This document shows positions 25,783 through 34,535 of a stretch of DNA of 64,000 bases, in pieces. The stretch comes from Stenotrophomonas sp. UBA7346 (GTDB lineage Bacteria > Pseudomonadota > Gammaproteobacteria > Xanthomonadales > Xanthomonadaceae): positions 1 through 64,000 of the forward strand of contig DKPB01000055.1 of assembly GCA_002471015.1 (NCBI GenBank), written 5' to 3'. The notes beneath the pieces were generated by a model. It was not told where the DNA came from. It saw only the letters and a program-made list of their open reading frames with translations, and made no database searches. The translations under genes were made by a program, and so were the position numbers. The number at the start of each line of letters is the position of its first letter. The first letter of the stretch is position 1.

Positions 25783-28128
25783 ATGCAGTTCCACCCCGCC
25801 GTATCTGCTTCCCTCCGTATTACCCACCGCATCCCACGCCGCTCGCTGCTGGCCCAGGCCTGCGCGCTGCTGGTCCTGCCCTTGGCCACGCAATCGGCGC
25901 TGGCGCAGGAGGCCGCAGCTGCTGGCACCCGCGCCAGCGCCACCGCGCTGGATGCCATCACCGTCACTGCCGAACGCCGCGAACAGAACCTGCAGGACGT
26001 GCCGGTGTCGGTGGGCGTGGTGCAGGGCGAGGCGCTGCGCAGCTATACCGAGGGTGCCGACGACACCTTGCTGGCACTGTCCGGGCGCGTACCCGGCTTC
26101 TATGCCGAGACCACCACCGGGCGCATCTTCCCGCGCTTCTATATCCGGGGCCTGGGCAATATCGACTTCTACCTGGGCGCGTCGCAGCCGGTCTCCATCA
26201 TCCAGGACGACGTGGTGCTGGAGCACGTGGTGCTCAAGTCCAACCCGGTCTATGACGTGGACCAGGTGGAAGTGCTGCGTGGCCCGCAGGGCTCGCTGTT
26301 CGGCCGCAACACCACCGCCGGCATCGTCAAGTTCGACACCGCCAAGCCCGGCCAGGACCCGAGTGGCCGGGTCAACATCAGCTACGGCAGCTACAACACG
26401 GTGGCCATCGACGGCGGCATGGGCGGCGCGATCAACGACGTGCTGTCCTACCGCGTCTCCACCCTGTACCAGCACCGCGACGATTGGGTGGACAACACCT
26501 ATCGCGGCCCCAGCGCCGACGGCACGGTGACGCCGAAGAACGACACCATGGGCGGCTATGACGACCGCAACCTGCGCCTGCAGCTGCTGTACAAGCCGAA
26601 CGAACAGTTCTCGTTGCTGGCTTCGGCGCACACCCGCGACTACGAGGGTACTTCAACCCTGTTCCTGCGCAACGCGCTGGTGAAGGGCAGCAACCGCGTC
26701 GATGTGCCGCGCGACAAGGTCGCTTTTGACGAGGCCGACAATAATCCGCAGGCCTACAAGACCCACGGTGGCTCGCTGAAGGCGACCTACGATTTCGGCA
26801 ACACCACGCTGACCTCGATCAGCGCCTACGAAACCACCTCCGGTTACAGCCGCGGCGACACCGACGGCGGCGCCGCGGTGGACTACCCGGTCAATGGCCT
26901 GCCCAATGGCTACGGCCAGTCGATGGGCCAGGTGCAGGACCTGGACCAGTTCACCCAGGAACTGCGGCTGGCCTCCAATGCCACCGACCCGTGGTCGTGG
27001 CAGGTGGGTGCGTTCTACTTCGACGGCCGCGACACCACCGATTTCTACCAGCGTGCCTGGTTTCTCACCACGCCCGCGCACAACCCGAACAACTGGGTGC
27101 GCCTGCGCAATATCAACACCTCCTGGGCCGGGTTTGGCCAAGTGAGCTGGAAGGCCACCGATGCGCTGACCTTGACCGCAGGTATCCGCGCGACCAAGGA
27201 CGAGAAGAGCACGCGTCTGCTGAAGACCGCCGACACCGCTGCCGGGTTGGTGACCTACAAGGGCCGCCACAACGTCGAGATGTCCGATACCCAGCCCAGC
27301 TGGGACCTGAGCGCGATGTATGAGGTCAGCCCGGAGCTGAGCCTGTATGCACGTGTGGCGCGCGGCTTCCGTGGCCCGACCATCCAGGGCCGTTCGGCGG
27401 TGTTCAATGCCGATTTCACCACCGCCGATTCGGAAACCATCCTGTCCTGGGAAGCCGGTATCAAGAGCAGCCTGCTGGACAACCGCCTGCGCCTGAACGT
27501 CAGCGGCTTCACCTATACCGTCAACGACATCCAGCTCAACGGTAACGACTCCAACGGCAACGGTGTGCTGTTCAATGCCGACAAGGCCCGTGCCTACGGC
27601 CTGGAGGCGGATATGGATTGGCGCCCGATCCCCAACCTGTCGCTGACCGCCGGCCTGAGCCTGCTGCACAGCAAGATCCAGGACAAGCGTGTGTATGCGC
27701 AGGTCTGCGCGCTCAACGGCGTGGTGGTATGCACGGTCAACGACCCGACCATCAAGATCGGCAGCAATGTCTATGCGCAGATCGATGGCAACCCGCTGCC
27801 GAACGCGCCGAAGTACAACCTGAACCTGGCTGCGCGTTATGACATTCCGGTCGGCGATGATGGCGCGGTGTTCTTCGCCACCGACTGGAACAAGCAGGGC
27901 GAGACCCAGTTCGTGCTGTACGACAGCAAGGAGTTCTACTCCAAGGGCAACTTCGAAGGCGGCCTGCGGGTGGGTTACACCGGTGGTTACGGTGCCTGGG
28001 AAGTGGCAGCGTTTGCCCGCAACATCACCAACGAGAAAAACCTCAAGGGTGTGATCGAGAACTACATGGCGGCGGTCTACAACGACCCGCGCATCATCGG
28101 CCTGTCGTTCAACTACAACTGGCGGTAA
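25783..28128 (+). CDS. TonB-dependent receptor
   Basis: Encodes 781 residues from the ATG at 25783, which has AAGGGCG just upstream (an in-frame ATG at 25768 is possible). A long n-region precedes the signal core, cleavage near SALAQE. The TonB box is DAITVTAERR, followed by the plug with VEVLRGPQGSLFGRNTTAGI and a barrel ending SFNYNWR rather than in Phe. This plug style is typical of the large family of receptors with uncertain ligands. It lies after the amidohydrolase gene on the same strand, so the two may deal with the same compound. No Fur box was seen upstream. Confidence 0.88.
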   Translation: MQFHPAVSASLRITHRIPRRSLLAQACALLVLPLATQSALAQEAAAAGTRASATALDAITVTAERREQNLQDVPVSVGVVQGEALRSYTEGADDTLLALSGRVPGFYAETTTGRIFPRFYIRGLGNIDFYLGASQPVSIIQDDVVLEHVVLKSNPVYDVDQVEVLRGPQGSLFGRNTTAGIVKFDTAKPGQDPSGRVNISYGSYNTVAIDGGMGGAINDVLSYRVSTLYQHRDDWVDNTYRGPSADGTVTPKNDTMGGYDDRNLRLQLLYKPNEQFSLLASAHTRDYEGTSTLFLRNALVKGSNRVDVPRDKVAFDEADNNPQAYKTHGGSLKATYDFGNTTLTSISAYETTSGYSRGDTDGGAAVDYPVNGLPNGYGQSMGQVQDLDQFTQELRLASNATDPWSWQVGAFYFDGRDTTDFYQRAWFLTTPAHNPNNWVRLRNINTSWAGFGQVSWKATDALTLTAGIRATKDEKSTRLLKTADTAAGLVTYKGRHNVEMSDTQPSWDLSAMYEVSPELSLYARVARGFRGPTIQGRSAVFNADFTTADSETILSWEAGIKSSLLDNRLRLNVSGFTYTVNDIQLNGNDSNGNGVLFNADKARAYGLEADMDWRPIPNLSLTAGLSLLHSKIQDKRVYAQVCALNGVVVCTVNDPTIKIGSNVYAQIDGNPLPNAPKYNLNLAARYDIPVGDDGAVFFATDWNKQGETQFVLYDSKEFYSKGNFEGGLRVGYTGGYGAWEVAAFARNITNEKNLKGVIENYMAAVYNDPRIIGLSFNYNWR

Positions 28129-28148
28129 GCCGTATTGGCCCTGTTGGA

Positions 28149-28595
28149 AGACCTGCTTAAGCCCCTCTCTCGCTCGCGGGGCGGGGCGCTTGCGAACCAT
28201 TGATTCGCGGTCATTCGAGCGCCCTTGTGTCAGCGCAAGAGCTGGTCGCGGAGCGGGGAGGGGGTAGTGCGAAGTATACCGTGCAGCTTTGCTTTGCCTT
28301 GGCCATGCAGCGGGGAACGCACCAGCTACAAATCAAGAGCTGCCCTCATCCGCCCCGTTGGGGCACCTTCTCCCGCGTGCGGGAGAAGGGATTGAGTCAG
28401 AGCCAAGGCCAGAGCCAAAGCCAGAGCCAAGGCCAGAGCCAAGGCCAGAGCCAAGGCCAGAGCCAAGGCCAGAGCCAAGGCCAGAGCCAAGGCCCCGGCA
28501 GGTCGCGCGATTTCGTCAGAACGCCATGAACCATCCCCTCTCCCGCGTGCGGGGGAGGGTGCCCCGAAGGGGCGGGTGGGGGAAGCCTTTGACGT
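28149..28595. repeat. Palindromic repeats flanking a tandem array
   Basis: The 495-bp gap 28129-28623 has no gene. It contains CATCCGCCCCGTTGGGGCAC with CTTCTCCCGCGTGCGGGAGA (28345-28387) and, in opposite orientation, CTCTCCCGCGTGCGGGGGAG with GGTGCCCCGAAGGGGCGGGT (28539-28580). These flank the 12-bp tandem array at 28398-28493. A degenerate copy lies near 28152-28187. Confidence 0.7.
28398..28493. repeat. Eight tandem copies of a 12-bp unit CAGAGCCAAGGC
   Basis: The unit CAGAGCCAAGGC is repeated eight times without interruption; only copy 2 differs (AAAGC). It is built from GAGCCA-like hexamers that recur in other gaps of this window. Perfect copies suggest recent expansion and length variation among strains. 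Open frames across it encode only simple peptide repeats and are not genes. Confidence 0.9.
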
Positions 28596-28623
28596 TGCTT
28601 GAAAGTCAGCCGAAGGCAAGCTC

Positions 28624-28998
28624 TCAGGTCATCCCTGCACCCACGGTTGCCCGGACCGGAATCCCGGTCGGATCAAAATCCTCCAGGCAGAACACATTCA
28701 CCCCGTAGTAGTCCGGGGTAACCCGCTTGCGGTGGAACGGATAGATGCCACAGGTACCGCAGAAATAGTGGTGCGCGGTCAGGGTGTGGAATTGATATTC
28801 GACCAACGCCTGCTGCCCGGACAGCAACTCGAACGCGGATTCATGCACTTTCACCATCAGTGCGTTCCTGCGTCGGCAGATCGAGCAGTCGCAGGTGGTC
28901 AGTTCCGGGAAATCGGTTTGAATACGGAAGCTGACCGCACCGCAATGGCAGCTGCCCTGGTAAGTCTGCAGGGGACGGTGGGACACACGGATCTCCAC
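28624..28998 (-). CDS. GFA/CENP-V family protein
   Basis: Encodes 124 residues with the zinc motifs of the GFA family: C17 and C19 (CHC), C36, C38 and C41 (CDCSIC), C80 and C83 (CGTC). The family is named after glutathione-dependent formaldehyde-activating enzyme, but most members have unproven activity. Single gene divergent from a small membrane-protein gene. Confidence 0.9.
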   Translation of the reverse strand: MEIRVSHRPLQTYQGSCHCGAVSFRIQTDFPELTTCDCSICRRRNALMVKVHESAFELLSGQQALVEYQFHTLTAHHYFCGTCGIYPFHRKRVTPDYYGVNVFCLEDFDPTGIPVRATVGAGMT

Positions 28999-29068
28999 AA
29001 AGAAGGCAAGCGATACGACAAGGCTTGGATCATACTCAGCCCATCATCGGACGGGTGGAGAGAGGGTG

Positions 29069-29485
29069 ATGCGCGCATTCCTGAGAGGCTTGCTGGCGGT
29101 GGTGCTGGGCTTGGTCGCCGGCAGCGCGGTGAACATGGGGCTGATTCTGCTCGGTGGCCAACTGGTGCCACCGCCTGCGGGTGCGGACACCAGTACGACC
29201 GAAGGCCTGCAGGCCGCGATGCCCTTGTTCGAAGCCCGTCACTTCCTGTTCCCCTTCCTGGCCCATGCACTGGGCACCTTTGCGGGGGCACTGCTGGCAA
29301 CCTGGGTAGCGGGGCGAATCAGCAAGGTGCCGGCGTTGCTGGTCGGCCTGCTGTTCCTGGCCGGGGGCATCGCAAGTTGTTTCATGCTGCCCGCACCGCG
29401 CTGGTTCGAGGCGCTGGACGTGGTGCTGGCCTATCTGCCTTTCGCCTGGCTGGGCCACGTATTGGTCAGAAGGCCGAAGCCGTAG
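29069..29485 (+). CDS. Four-helix membrane protein
   Basis: Encodes 138 residues with four predicted transmembrane segments (near residues 5-27, 60-80, 85-105, 110-130) and a short basic tail RRPKP. The ATG at 29069 follows a GAGAGGG ribosome site; a GTG immediately upstream is an alternative. No named domain is recognised. It is divergent from the GFA gene and likely an inner-membrane protein. Confidence 0.7.
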   Translation: MRAFLRGLLAVVLGLVAGSAVNMGLILLGGQLVPPPAGADTSTTEGLQAAMPLFEARHFLFPFLAHALGTFAGALLATWVAGRISKVPALLVGLLFLAGGIASCFMLPAPRWFEALDVVLAYLPFAWLGHVLVRRPKP

Positions 29486-29543
29486 CAGCGGCGTGCAACA
29501 CCCGTGCAATCACAGGTGAGGGTCTGGTGAGCGCTGTGCCGGG

Positions 29544-29936
29544 TCACGGTTTATGCGACTCCTGCAACCCGCTGGGGAATGCCTGCCCAAAGCAAAGCAC
29601 GTTGCCAGCCGGATCGGTGATGCTGAAATCGCGCATGCCATAGGGCCGGTCGTCGATGGCAACAGCGATCGCCACGCCTGCGGCCTGCAGTTGTGCGTGG
29701 TAGCTGTCCACCCCATCCACCTGCAGGTATAGCCGGCTGATGCCGCCGGGCTTGGCATCGCTGCGCGTAGCCAGGGTGAGTTCCACCGCGTCACGGCACA
29801 CGGCCGCCAGTTCGGCCGGCTGGCCCCATTCCCAGGCGAGGGAAAAGCCCAGCTTGTCGCGGTAGAAGGCCAGGGCAGCGGGCAAGTCCTCAACGCCCAG
29901 AAATGGCGATACGGATTGGAATCGTGGAAGTGTCAT
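29544..29936 (-). CDS. VOC (glyoxalase/bleomycin-resistance) family protein
   Basis: Encodes 130 residues with two beta-alpha-beta-beta-beta modules: VSPFLGVEDLPAALAFYRDKLGF at the start (FYRDKLGF typical) and FSITDPAGNVLCFGQ near the end. The family includes glyoxalases, dioxygenases and antibiotic-binding proteins; the specific role is unknown. It is the last of several minus-strand genes (PhzF, SGNH, CHMI, VOC) with short gaps. Confidence 0.85.
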   Translation of the reverse strand: MTLPRFQSVSPFLGVEDLPAALAFYRDKLGFSLAWEWGQPAELAAVCRDAVELTLATRSDAKPGGISRLYLQVDGVDSYHAQLQAAGVAIAVAIDDRPYGMRDFSITDPAGNVLCFGQAFPSGLQESHKP

Positions 29937-29982
29937 GGCAGTTATCCAGAGATATGACGCAGTTGCCGTAGGAGGGGCAGCC

Positions 29983-30348
29983 TCAGCCTACGCGGTTGCG
30001 CAGGCGTTTGGCATAGCTGTCGCGATCAATGTCCACGACCTCGACGCTGATCTGCAGTTCCAGCTTGTCATCGGTAATCGCAGCTTCCAACGCGGCCAGC
30101 AAGACATCGGCAACTTCGCGCTTGATCTGGCTGGAGCGCCCACTGAGTATCGCCAGCCGCGCGGCGACAAAGCCGCGCGCGGCATCCTGGGTGCCGACGG
30201 CAAAGCAGTCAAAGCCTTGGGCGCGGGTCTTGATGTCCGCCTCCTGGAACTGCCCGGTGGCCAGCAGCGCCGCGTTGGCGGTGCGCAGCAGCGCGGGGGT
30301 GATGATGGCGTCCAGATTGCTGCTGTAGTCGATTGTCAGGTGCGGCAT
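29983..30348 (-). CDS. 5-carboxymethyl-2-hydroxymuconate isomerase family protein
   Basis: Encodes 121 residues starting MPHLTIDYS; Pro2 becomes the catalytic N-terminal proline after Met removal, as in the CHMI/tautomerase superfamily. HpaF-type enzymes act in homoprotocatechuate breakdown, but no other hpa genes are present, so the substrate may differ. It starts 15 bp after the SGNH gene on the same strand. Confidence 0.85.
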   Translation of the reverse strand: MPHLTIDYSSNLDAIITPALLRTANAALLATGQFQEADIKTRAQGFDCFAVGTQDAARGFVAARLAILSGRSSQIKREVADVLLAALEAAITDDKLELQISVEVVDIDRDSYAKRLRNRVG

Positions 30349-30363
30349 GGGGCGTGGCCTTGA

Positions 30364-31158
30364 TCAGGGCTGCGTGTTCTGCAACAGGGCGTTGATCTGC
30401 TGGAGCAGCGCATCCGGGTAGTCGATATGGGTAGGAGTATGGGCAAGCGGCGCCGGCGCGTCGGCATTGCGCAGGCCTTCATCCAGCCCGCTCTTCGGCA
30501 GGTAGATCGGGGCCGCGACCGAAAAACCACGCTCTGGCAGCTGTCCGTGGAGCGTGCGGAATAGCTGGATGGCATCAAGCAGGGTCAGCGCCGGCCCTGG
30601 ATGCATGCCGTCTGCGTCGTACCATGGCAGCGCCGGTGCGGCAGTGGATACGGCGCGTAATGCCTCGGAAACCGCTACATAGGGAATGCCTGCCTGTTCC
30701 GCAGCGGCGGCCTCTTCGGTCGTCAGGCGCGCGGATGCTGCCGGGTTCGCCTGATAGCTGCCAAGCAGCATCACACGTGCGCCCACTTCGCTACCGGCCT
30801 TGGCCAATGTCTTTATCGCCGCCCGCGATTTTGTGCAGGCCGATTCGTCCGGCCAGCACAGCAGGGCGCCACCTTGCTCCTGCAGGATCACCAGTTGTGG
30901 GCGCTGCTCGGCCAGTGCGCGCTGTACCGAGCCGTCAACGACGCGCTGGTCGAGGGTGGCTCCGCCTTTGACAATCATCTGGCTTTGCAGCGGATGGCCA
31001 TTGGCCGTGCTGAGGGCGGCGTAGGTGGCCGGCAGGTTGCCCACGTAGACCAGACTGTTGCCGACGAACAGCGCCTTGGTCGGAGGCGGGGCTTTCTCGG
31101 CAGCGCAGGCACCCAGCGCAAACAGCAGAAGCGTTACCAGCAAGATCCTTCTACGCAC
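30364..31158 (-). CDS. SGNH-like hydrolase lipoprotein
   Basis: Encodes 264 residues with a lipoprotein signal (LFALGAC, lipobox Cys18). The block I nucleophile is likely S35 in FVGNSLVYVGN and the C-terminal catalytic pair is in YDADGMHPG (D-x-x-H). This arrangement fits SGNH/GDSL esterases. The Ala after the Cys (CAAE) does not suggest inner-membrane retention. Operon-like spacing with the PhzF gene upstream (45 bp) and the CHMI gene downstream. Confidence 0.78.
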   Translation of the reverse strand: MRRRILLVTLLLFALGACAAEKAPPPTKALFVGNSLVYVGNLPATYAALSTANGHPLQSQMIVKGGATLDQRVVDGSVQRALAEQRPQLVILQEQGGALLCWPDESACTKSRAAIKTLAKAGSEVGARVMLLGSYQANPAASARLTTEEAAAAEQAGIPYVAVSEALRAVSTAAPALPWYDADGMHPGPALTLLDAIQLFRTLHGQLPERGFSVAAPIYLPKSGLDEGLRNADAPAPLAHTPTHIDYPDALLQQINALLQNTQP

Positions 31159-31203
31159 TGCGTACTCCTTCGGGTGGCGGTGTGGGTCAGCGATCAGACC
31201 GCA

Positions 31204-32079
31204 TCACCAATCGATGGTTCCGCGGATCACCGTCTGCACCTGGCCGCCGGACCAGACGTCGCCGTGGGCGTCGATGTGCAGTTCAAGCAGTGCGTCGTGG
31301 CCGACTTCGCGGCCCTGGCTGGCGGTATAGCGCTTGTCGCTGCCGGGCAGGGCGTTGCGTTCGTCCAGCCAGGCGGCCAGCACGGCATTGGCCGCGCCGG
31401 AGGCGGCGTCTTCGAAGCGGCGGCCGTTGCCGACGAAAGCCCGCACCACCAGCTGGTAGCCCTCGCCGGTGCTGCGTGCATAAGCGAACACCCCCATCGC
31501 GCCAGTGGCCTCGGCGAGTGTGGCAATGGCATCCCAGTCCGGGCTGAGGGCGCGCAGGGCGGCTTCATTGGCCACTTCCACCACCCACCAGCGACGACCG
31601 CCTTCCATGAGTGCCGGTGGCAGTTCGCCCAAGGGCCAACCGAGGATCGCCGGCTGCAGGCGCGGATCATTGGCACTGACCACCTCGGCCACCGACGCGC
31701 GCGGGGTGCGGATGGCGATGGTGCGGATGCCATCGCGCTCGCTGATCTGCAGCGGCAGTTGGCCGGCGATGCCGTCCTGTACCAGTTGGCCGTCGACGGC
31801 GCTGGCGACGCCGGTCTCCAGCACGGCATGCGCGCTGCCGACGCTGGGGTGGCCGGCGAACGGCACCTCTTTCTGCGGGGCGAACATGCGGATGCCGTAG
31901 CTGCTGCCGGGTTGGGTCGGGGCGAAGATGAAAGTGGTTTCAGGCAGGCGCGTCCAGCGGGCGATGGCCTGCATGGCGGCATCGTCCAGGCCATCGGCAT
32001 CGAGCACCACGGCCAGCGGATTGCCGGTGCCGGGGCGCGGGGCGAAGACATCGAGTTGCAGGAAGCGGCGGGTGGTCAT
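31204..32079 (-). CDS. PhzF family isomerase, paralogue 1
   Basis: Encodes 291 residues from the ATG at 32077-32079. PhzF features are RFLQLDVFA at the start, the catalytic Glu region RLPETTFIFAP, PFAGHPSVGSA and SGAANAVLAA. The family is related to diaminopimelate epimerase; PhzF isomerises DHHA in phenazine synthesis, but most homologues have unknown substrates and no phenazine genes are near. First of three tandem paralogues. Its DAASGAANA differs from the DPVTGSANA of the other two. Confidence 0.9.
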   Translation of the reverse strand: MTTRRFLQLDVFAPRPGTGNPLAVVLDADGLDDAAMQAIARWTRLPETTFIFAPTQPGSSYGIRMFAPQKEVPFAGHPSVGSAHAVLETGVASAVDGQLVQDGIAGQLPLQISERDGIRTIAIRTPRASVAEVVSANDPRLQPAILGWPLGELPPALMEGGRRWWVVEVANEAALRALSPDWDAIATLAEATGAMGVFAYARSTGEGYQLVVRAFVGNGRRFEDAASGAANAVLAAWLDERNALPGSDKRYTASQGREVGHDALLELHIDAHGDVWSGGQVQTVIRGTIDW

Positions 32080-32105
32080 GGGAGCGTCCGAATGCTGTTG
32101 CGTTA

Positions 32106-32302
32106 GCCCCTCTCCCCCTGCGGGAGAGGGGTTGGGGAGAGGGGGAGGGCGGACAAGGTCCGCTTGCTTTGTTTCTAAAGCGCAAAGAGTCAAAGTGGAA
32201 GTCAAAGGCATGCGTGCTTCGCATGCTTCCCCTCATCCGCCCCTTCGGGCATCCCCGCCTTCGCGGGGACAGGCTCTTCTCCCGTAAACGGGAGAAGGGA
32301 GG
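32106..32302. repeat. Repeats between PhzF paralogues 1 and 2
   Basis: The gap 32080-32324 holds GCCCCTCTCCCCCTGCGGGA followed by GAGGGGTTGGGG (32107-32140). It also holds GCCCCTTCGGGC (about 32240), CCCCGCCTTCGCGGGG (about 32253) and CTTCTCCCGTAAACGGGAGA (about 32276). They belong to two of the window's families. Confidence 0.7.
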
Positions 32303-32324
32303 TGTGCAGGCGTAGCTGTGTTGC

Positions 32325-33185
32325 TCACCACTCAATCTGCCCAGCAATAACCTGCTGCACTTCACCACCAATCCAGATGTTGGATTCCGCATCCACTTCC
32401 ACCCGCACCTCGCCATTGCGACCGAGTTCGCGGCCCTGGCTGGCCAGGTATTGCTGGAAAGGCTTGATCCGCCCCTGCGCCAGCAGCTGCGCGGCCACCA
32501 GCGCGTTGGCGCTGCCGGTTACCGGGTCTTCGTTGATGCCCACGCCGGGGGCGAAGGCGCGTACGGTGTATTGGTAGCCCACGTCCGGGCGGTCAGCGGG
32601 CGCGTACACGGCCAGCTTGCCGCGGCCGGGCAGGGCGCCGATGGCGGCCAGTTCCGGCTTGTAGCGGCGTAGGGCGGCCTCGCTGCCGGCTTCCAGCAAC
32701 CACCAGTCCGGACCGTTGTTCCACAGCTCCGGGGCATGGCCGGGCTTGGCCAATGCGGCCAGGCCTTCGGGCAGTGCGGGTACGGCGACGTCGCGTCGTT
32801 CAGCCTGCGGGCTGCGCACATGGATCTGGCGGAACCAGCGCCCGCCCTGTACCCGCACCGGCAGCAGACCAGCGGCGCATTGCTGGATCAGCTGGCCGTC
32901 GTCGTCGGGCGTGGCCAGGCCCAGTTCCACCGCCGCCCAGGCGGCACCGACGCTGGGGTGGCCGGCGAAGGGCAGCTCGCCCTTCGGGGTGAAGATGCGG
33001 ATGTGGTAGCTGGCGCCTTCGGCGGGCGGCAGGAAGAAGATGGTCTCGGACAGGTTCAGCCAGGCGGCGATGGCCTGCAGGGCGGTGTCGTCCAGGCCCT
33101 CGCTGTCGACGATGACGCCCAGCGGGTTGCCGGCGCCAGCGCGGGCGGCAAACACATCCAACTGCAGATAACGGCGAACAGACAT
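32325..33185 (-). CDS. PhzF family isomerase, paralogue 2
   Basis: Encodes 286 residues. Motifs: RRYLQLDVFAARAGAGNPLG, the Glu of LNLSETIFFLPP, LPFAGHPSVGAAWAAVELG and DPVTGSANALVAAQLL. It is much closer to paralogue 3 than to paralogue 1: both share DVFAARxGxGNPLGVIxDS, WLNLSET and PVTGSANAL. It lies 32 bp downstream of paralogue 3 on the same strand, so these two are probably co-transcribed recent duplicates. Substrate unknown. Confidence 0.9.
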   Translation of the reverse strand: MSVRRYLQLDVFAARAGAGNPLGVIVDSEGLDDTALQAIAAWLNLSETIFFLPPAEGASYHIRIFTPKGELPFAGHPSVGAAWAAVELGLATPDDDGQLIQQCAAGLLPVRVQGGRWFRQIHVRSPQAERRDVAVPALPEGLAALAKPGHAPELWNNGPDWWLLEAGSEAALRRYKPELAAIGALPGRGKLAVYAPADRPDVGYQYTVRAFAPGVGINEDPVTGSANALVAAQLLAQGRIKPFQQYLASQGRELGRNGEVRVEVDAESNIWIGGEVQQVIAGQIEW

Positions 33186-33217
33186 TGCGAATCGCTTCCA
33201 GACGACGGCTGGGCAGC

Positions 33218-34087
33218 TTACCAGTGCACCTGTCCCGCGATAACCGGCTGGACCTGACCGCCGATCCAGACGCTGCCTTGCGCGTCGATTGCGATCTGGA
33301 CGCGACCGTCGCGGCCCACTTCGCGGCCCTGGCTGACGACGTAGTTGCCATCAGCCTTGGGCAGTTGCCCGTGTTGCCGCAGCCACGCCGCGATCAGGGC
33401 GTTGGCACTGCCGGTGACAGGGTCCTCGGGTACGTCGGCTGCATCGGCCGGGCAGAACGCACGCGTCACCAGCGCGTGATCCGGGCCAGCTTCGGCAGCA
33501 AACACCGCAACGCCGGTCGCGTCGGTGGCATTGCTCCAGTCGGCGATTGCGGGCATGTCGGGAACCAGTGCGCGGACGCTGGCGGCATCGCGGGCCGGCA
33601 ACAGCCACCAGCGGGGGCCGTTGTCCCAGAGTTCGGGGGTGTGGCCGGGCGCGAGCAGGGCGTGCAGTTGTTCAGGTACAGCGTCTGGCGCAGTTGGATG
33701 CTGGCGGGCGGGTGGGCTGGCCAACAGGAGGGTGGGCGCATCTTCCGGCCCGCTTACCCGCACCGGTAGCAGGCCAGCAGCGCATTGCTGTATCAGCCGG
33801 CCGTCTTGCGGCTGCGCCAGGCCCCAGGTGACCGCCGCCCAGGCCGCGCCGACGCTGGGATGGCCGGCGAAGGGCAGTTCGCTGCTTGGGGTGAAGATGC
33901 GGATGCGGTAGTTGGCGCCGGCGTCCGGCGGCAGAAAGAACACCGTCTCGGAGAGGTTGAGCCAGGCGGCGAGCGCTTGCATGGCGGCGGTGTCCAGGCC
34001 ATCGCTGTCGAGGATGACACCCAAGGGGTTGCCGCTGCCGGGGCGGGCGGCGAAGACGTCCAGTTGCAGGTAACGGCGTTGGCGCAT
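33218..34087 (-). CDS. PhzF family isomerase, paralogue 3
   Basis: Encodes 289 residues with the same motif set as paralogue 2 (RRYLQLDVFAARPGSGNPLG, WLNLSETVFFLPP, FAGHPSVGAAWAAV, DPVTGSANALIAAWL). It is the first gene of the triplet. The middle parts (about residues 110-200) of the three proteins differ most, so substrate choice may have diverged while the catalytic core stayed constant. Confidence 0.9.
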   Translation of the reverse strand: MRQRRYLQLDVFAARPGSGNPLGVILDSDGLDTAAMQALAAWLNLSETVFFLPPDAGANYRIRIFTPSSELPFAGHPSVGAAWAAVTWGLAQPQDGRLIQQCAAGLLPVRVSGPEDAPTLLLASPPARQHPTAPDAVPEQLHALLAPGHTPELWDNGPRWWLLPARDAASVRALVPDMPAIADWSNATDATGVAVFAAEAGPDHALVTRAFCPADAADVPEDPVTGSANALIAAWLRQHGQLPKADGNYVVSQGREVGRDGRVQIAIDAQGSVWIGGQVQPVIAGQVHW

Positions 34088-34182
34088 GGGTTTTTGGGGT
34101 GGGGCGGGGGGTACAGCTTAGGCATGGGCATGCAGGAAGTCGTCAGGTGTCGGTTTCAGCGCAATCTCCCAACAACTGAACC

Positions 34183-34343
34183 GTCATTCCCGCGCAGGCG
34201 GGAATCGCTCTGGGCTTTGTGCTTTGCCTTTGCCTTGCCAGAGCAGGAGCAGGAGCAGGAGCGATTCCCGCCTGCGCGGGAATGACGGCTTCTTAAAAGC
34301 AGGTGCCAAAGCCATAGCCAGAGCCAGAGCCAGAGCCAGAGCC
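34183..34343. repeat. Inverted ATTCCCGC palindromes with hexanucleotide tracts
   Basis: CATTCCCGCGCAGGCGGGAA (from 34185) is matched in reverse by TTCCCGCCTGCGCGGGAATG (34265-34284), giving a hairpin pair with a loop that ends in GAGCAG units (34241-34262). A tract of GAGCCA units follows at 34306-34343. The gap 34088-34535 has no gene. Similar arrangements occur near 45.2 and 48.5 kb. Confidence 0.8.
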
Positions 34344-34535
34344 CTCAAACCGCCCCCATTCATGCAAAGATGACCCGGATCGTTGCAAGTGCTACTTTCT
34401 TCGCCCCGGGAGGGGAGGCCGGGCGGCGATGGTATCGCCGGTAACTCAGCCGTCCTGCCTCAGCGGCTTGGCATAGAATCGGGAGTTCTGCCCGCATTGC
34501 CGGGTCTTTCTCCCACCTGTGAACCCACAAAGCCA

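Noticed and set aside
28398..28493. Possible CRISPR array
   Set aside because: Units are only 12 bp and directly joined with no spacers.
28200..28708. Frames encoding SQGQ or PEPR peptide repeats
   Set aside because: They simply translate the 12-bp tandem array; different frames give different simple repeats, and there is no ribosome site or domain.
34344..34535. Lysine riboswitch before lysAC
   Set aside because: I could not find the conserved lysine-riboswitch core, and the stretch is short and GC-rich.
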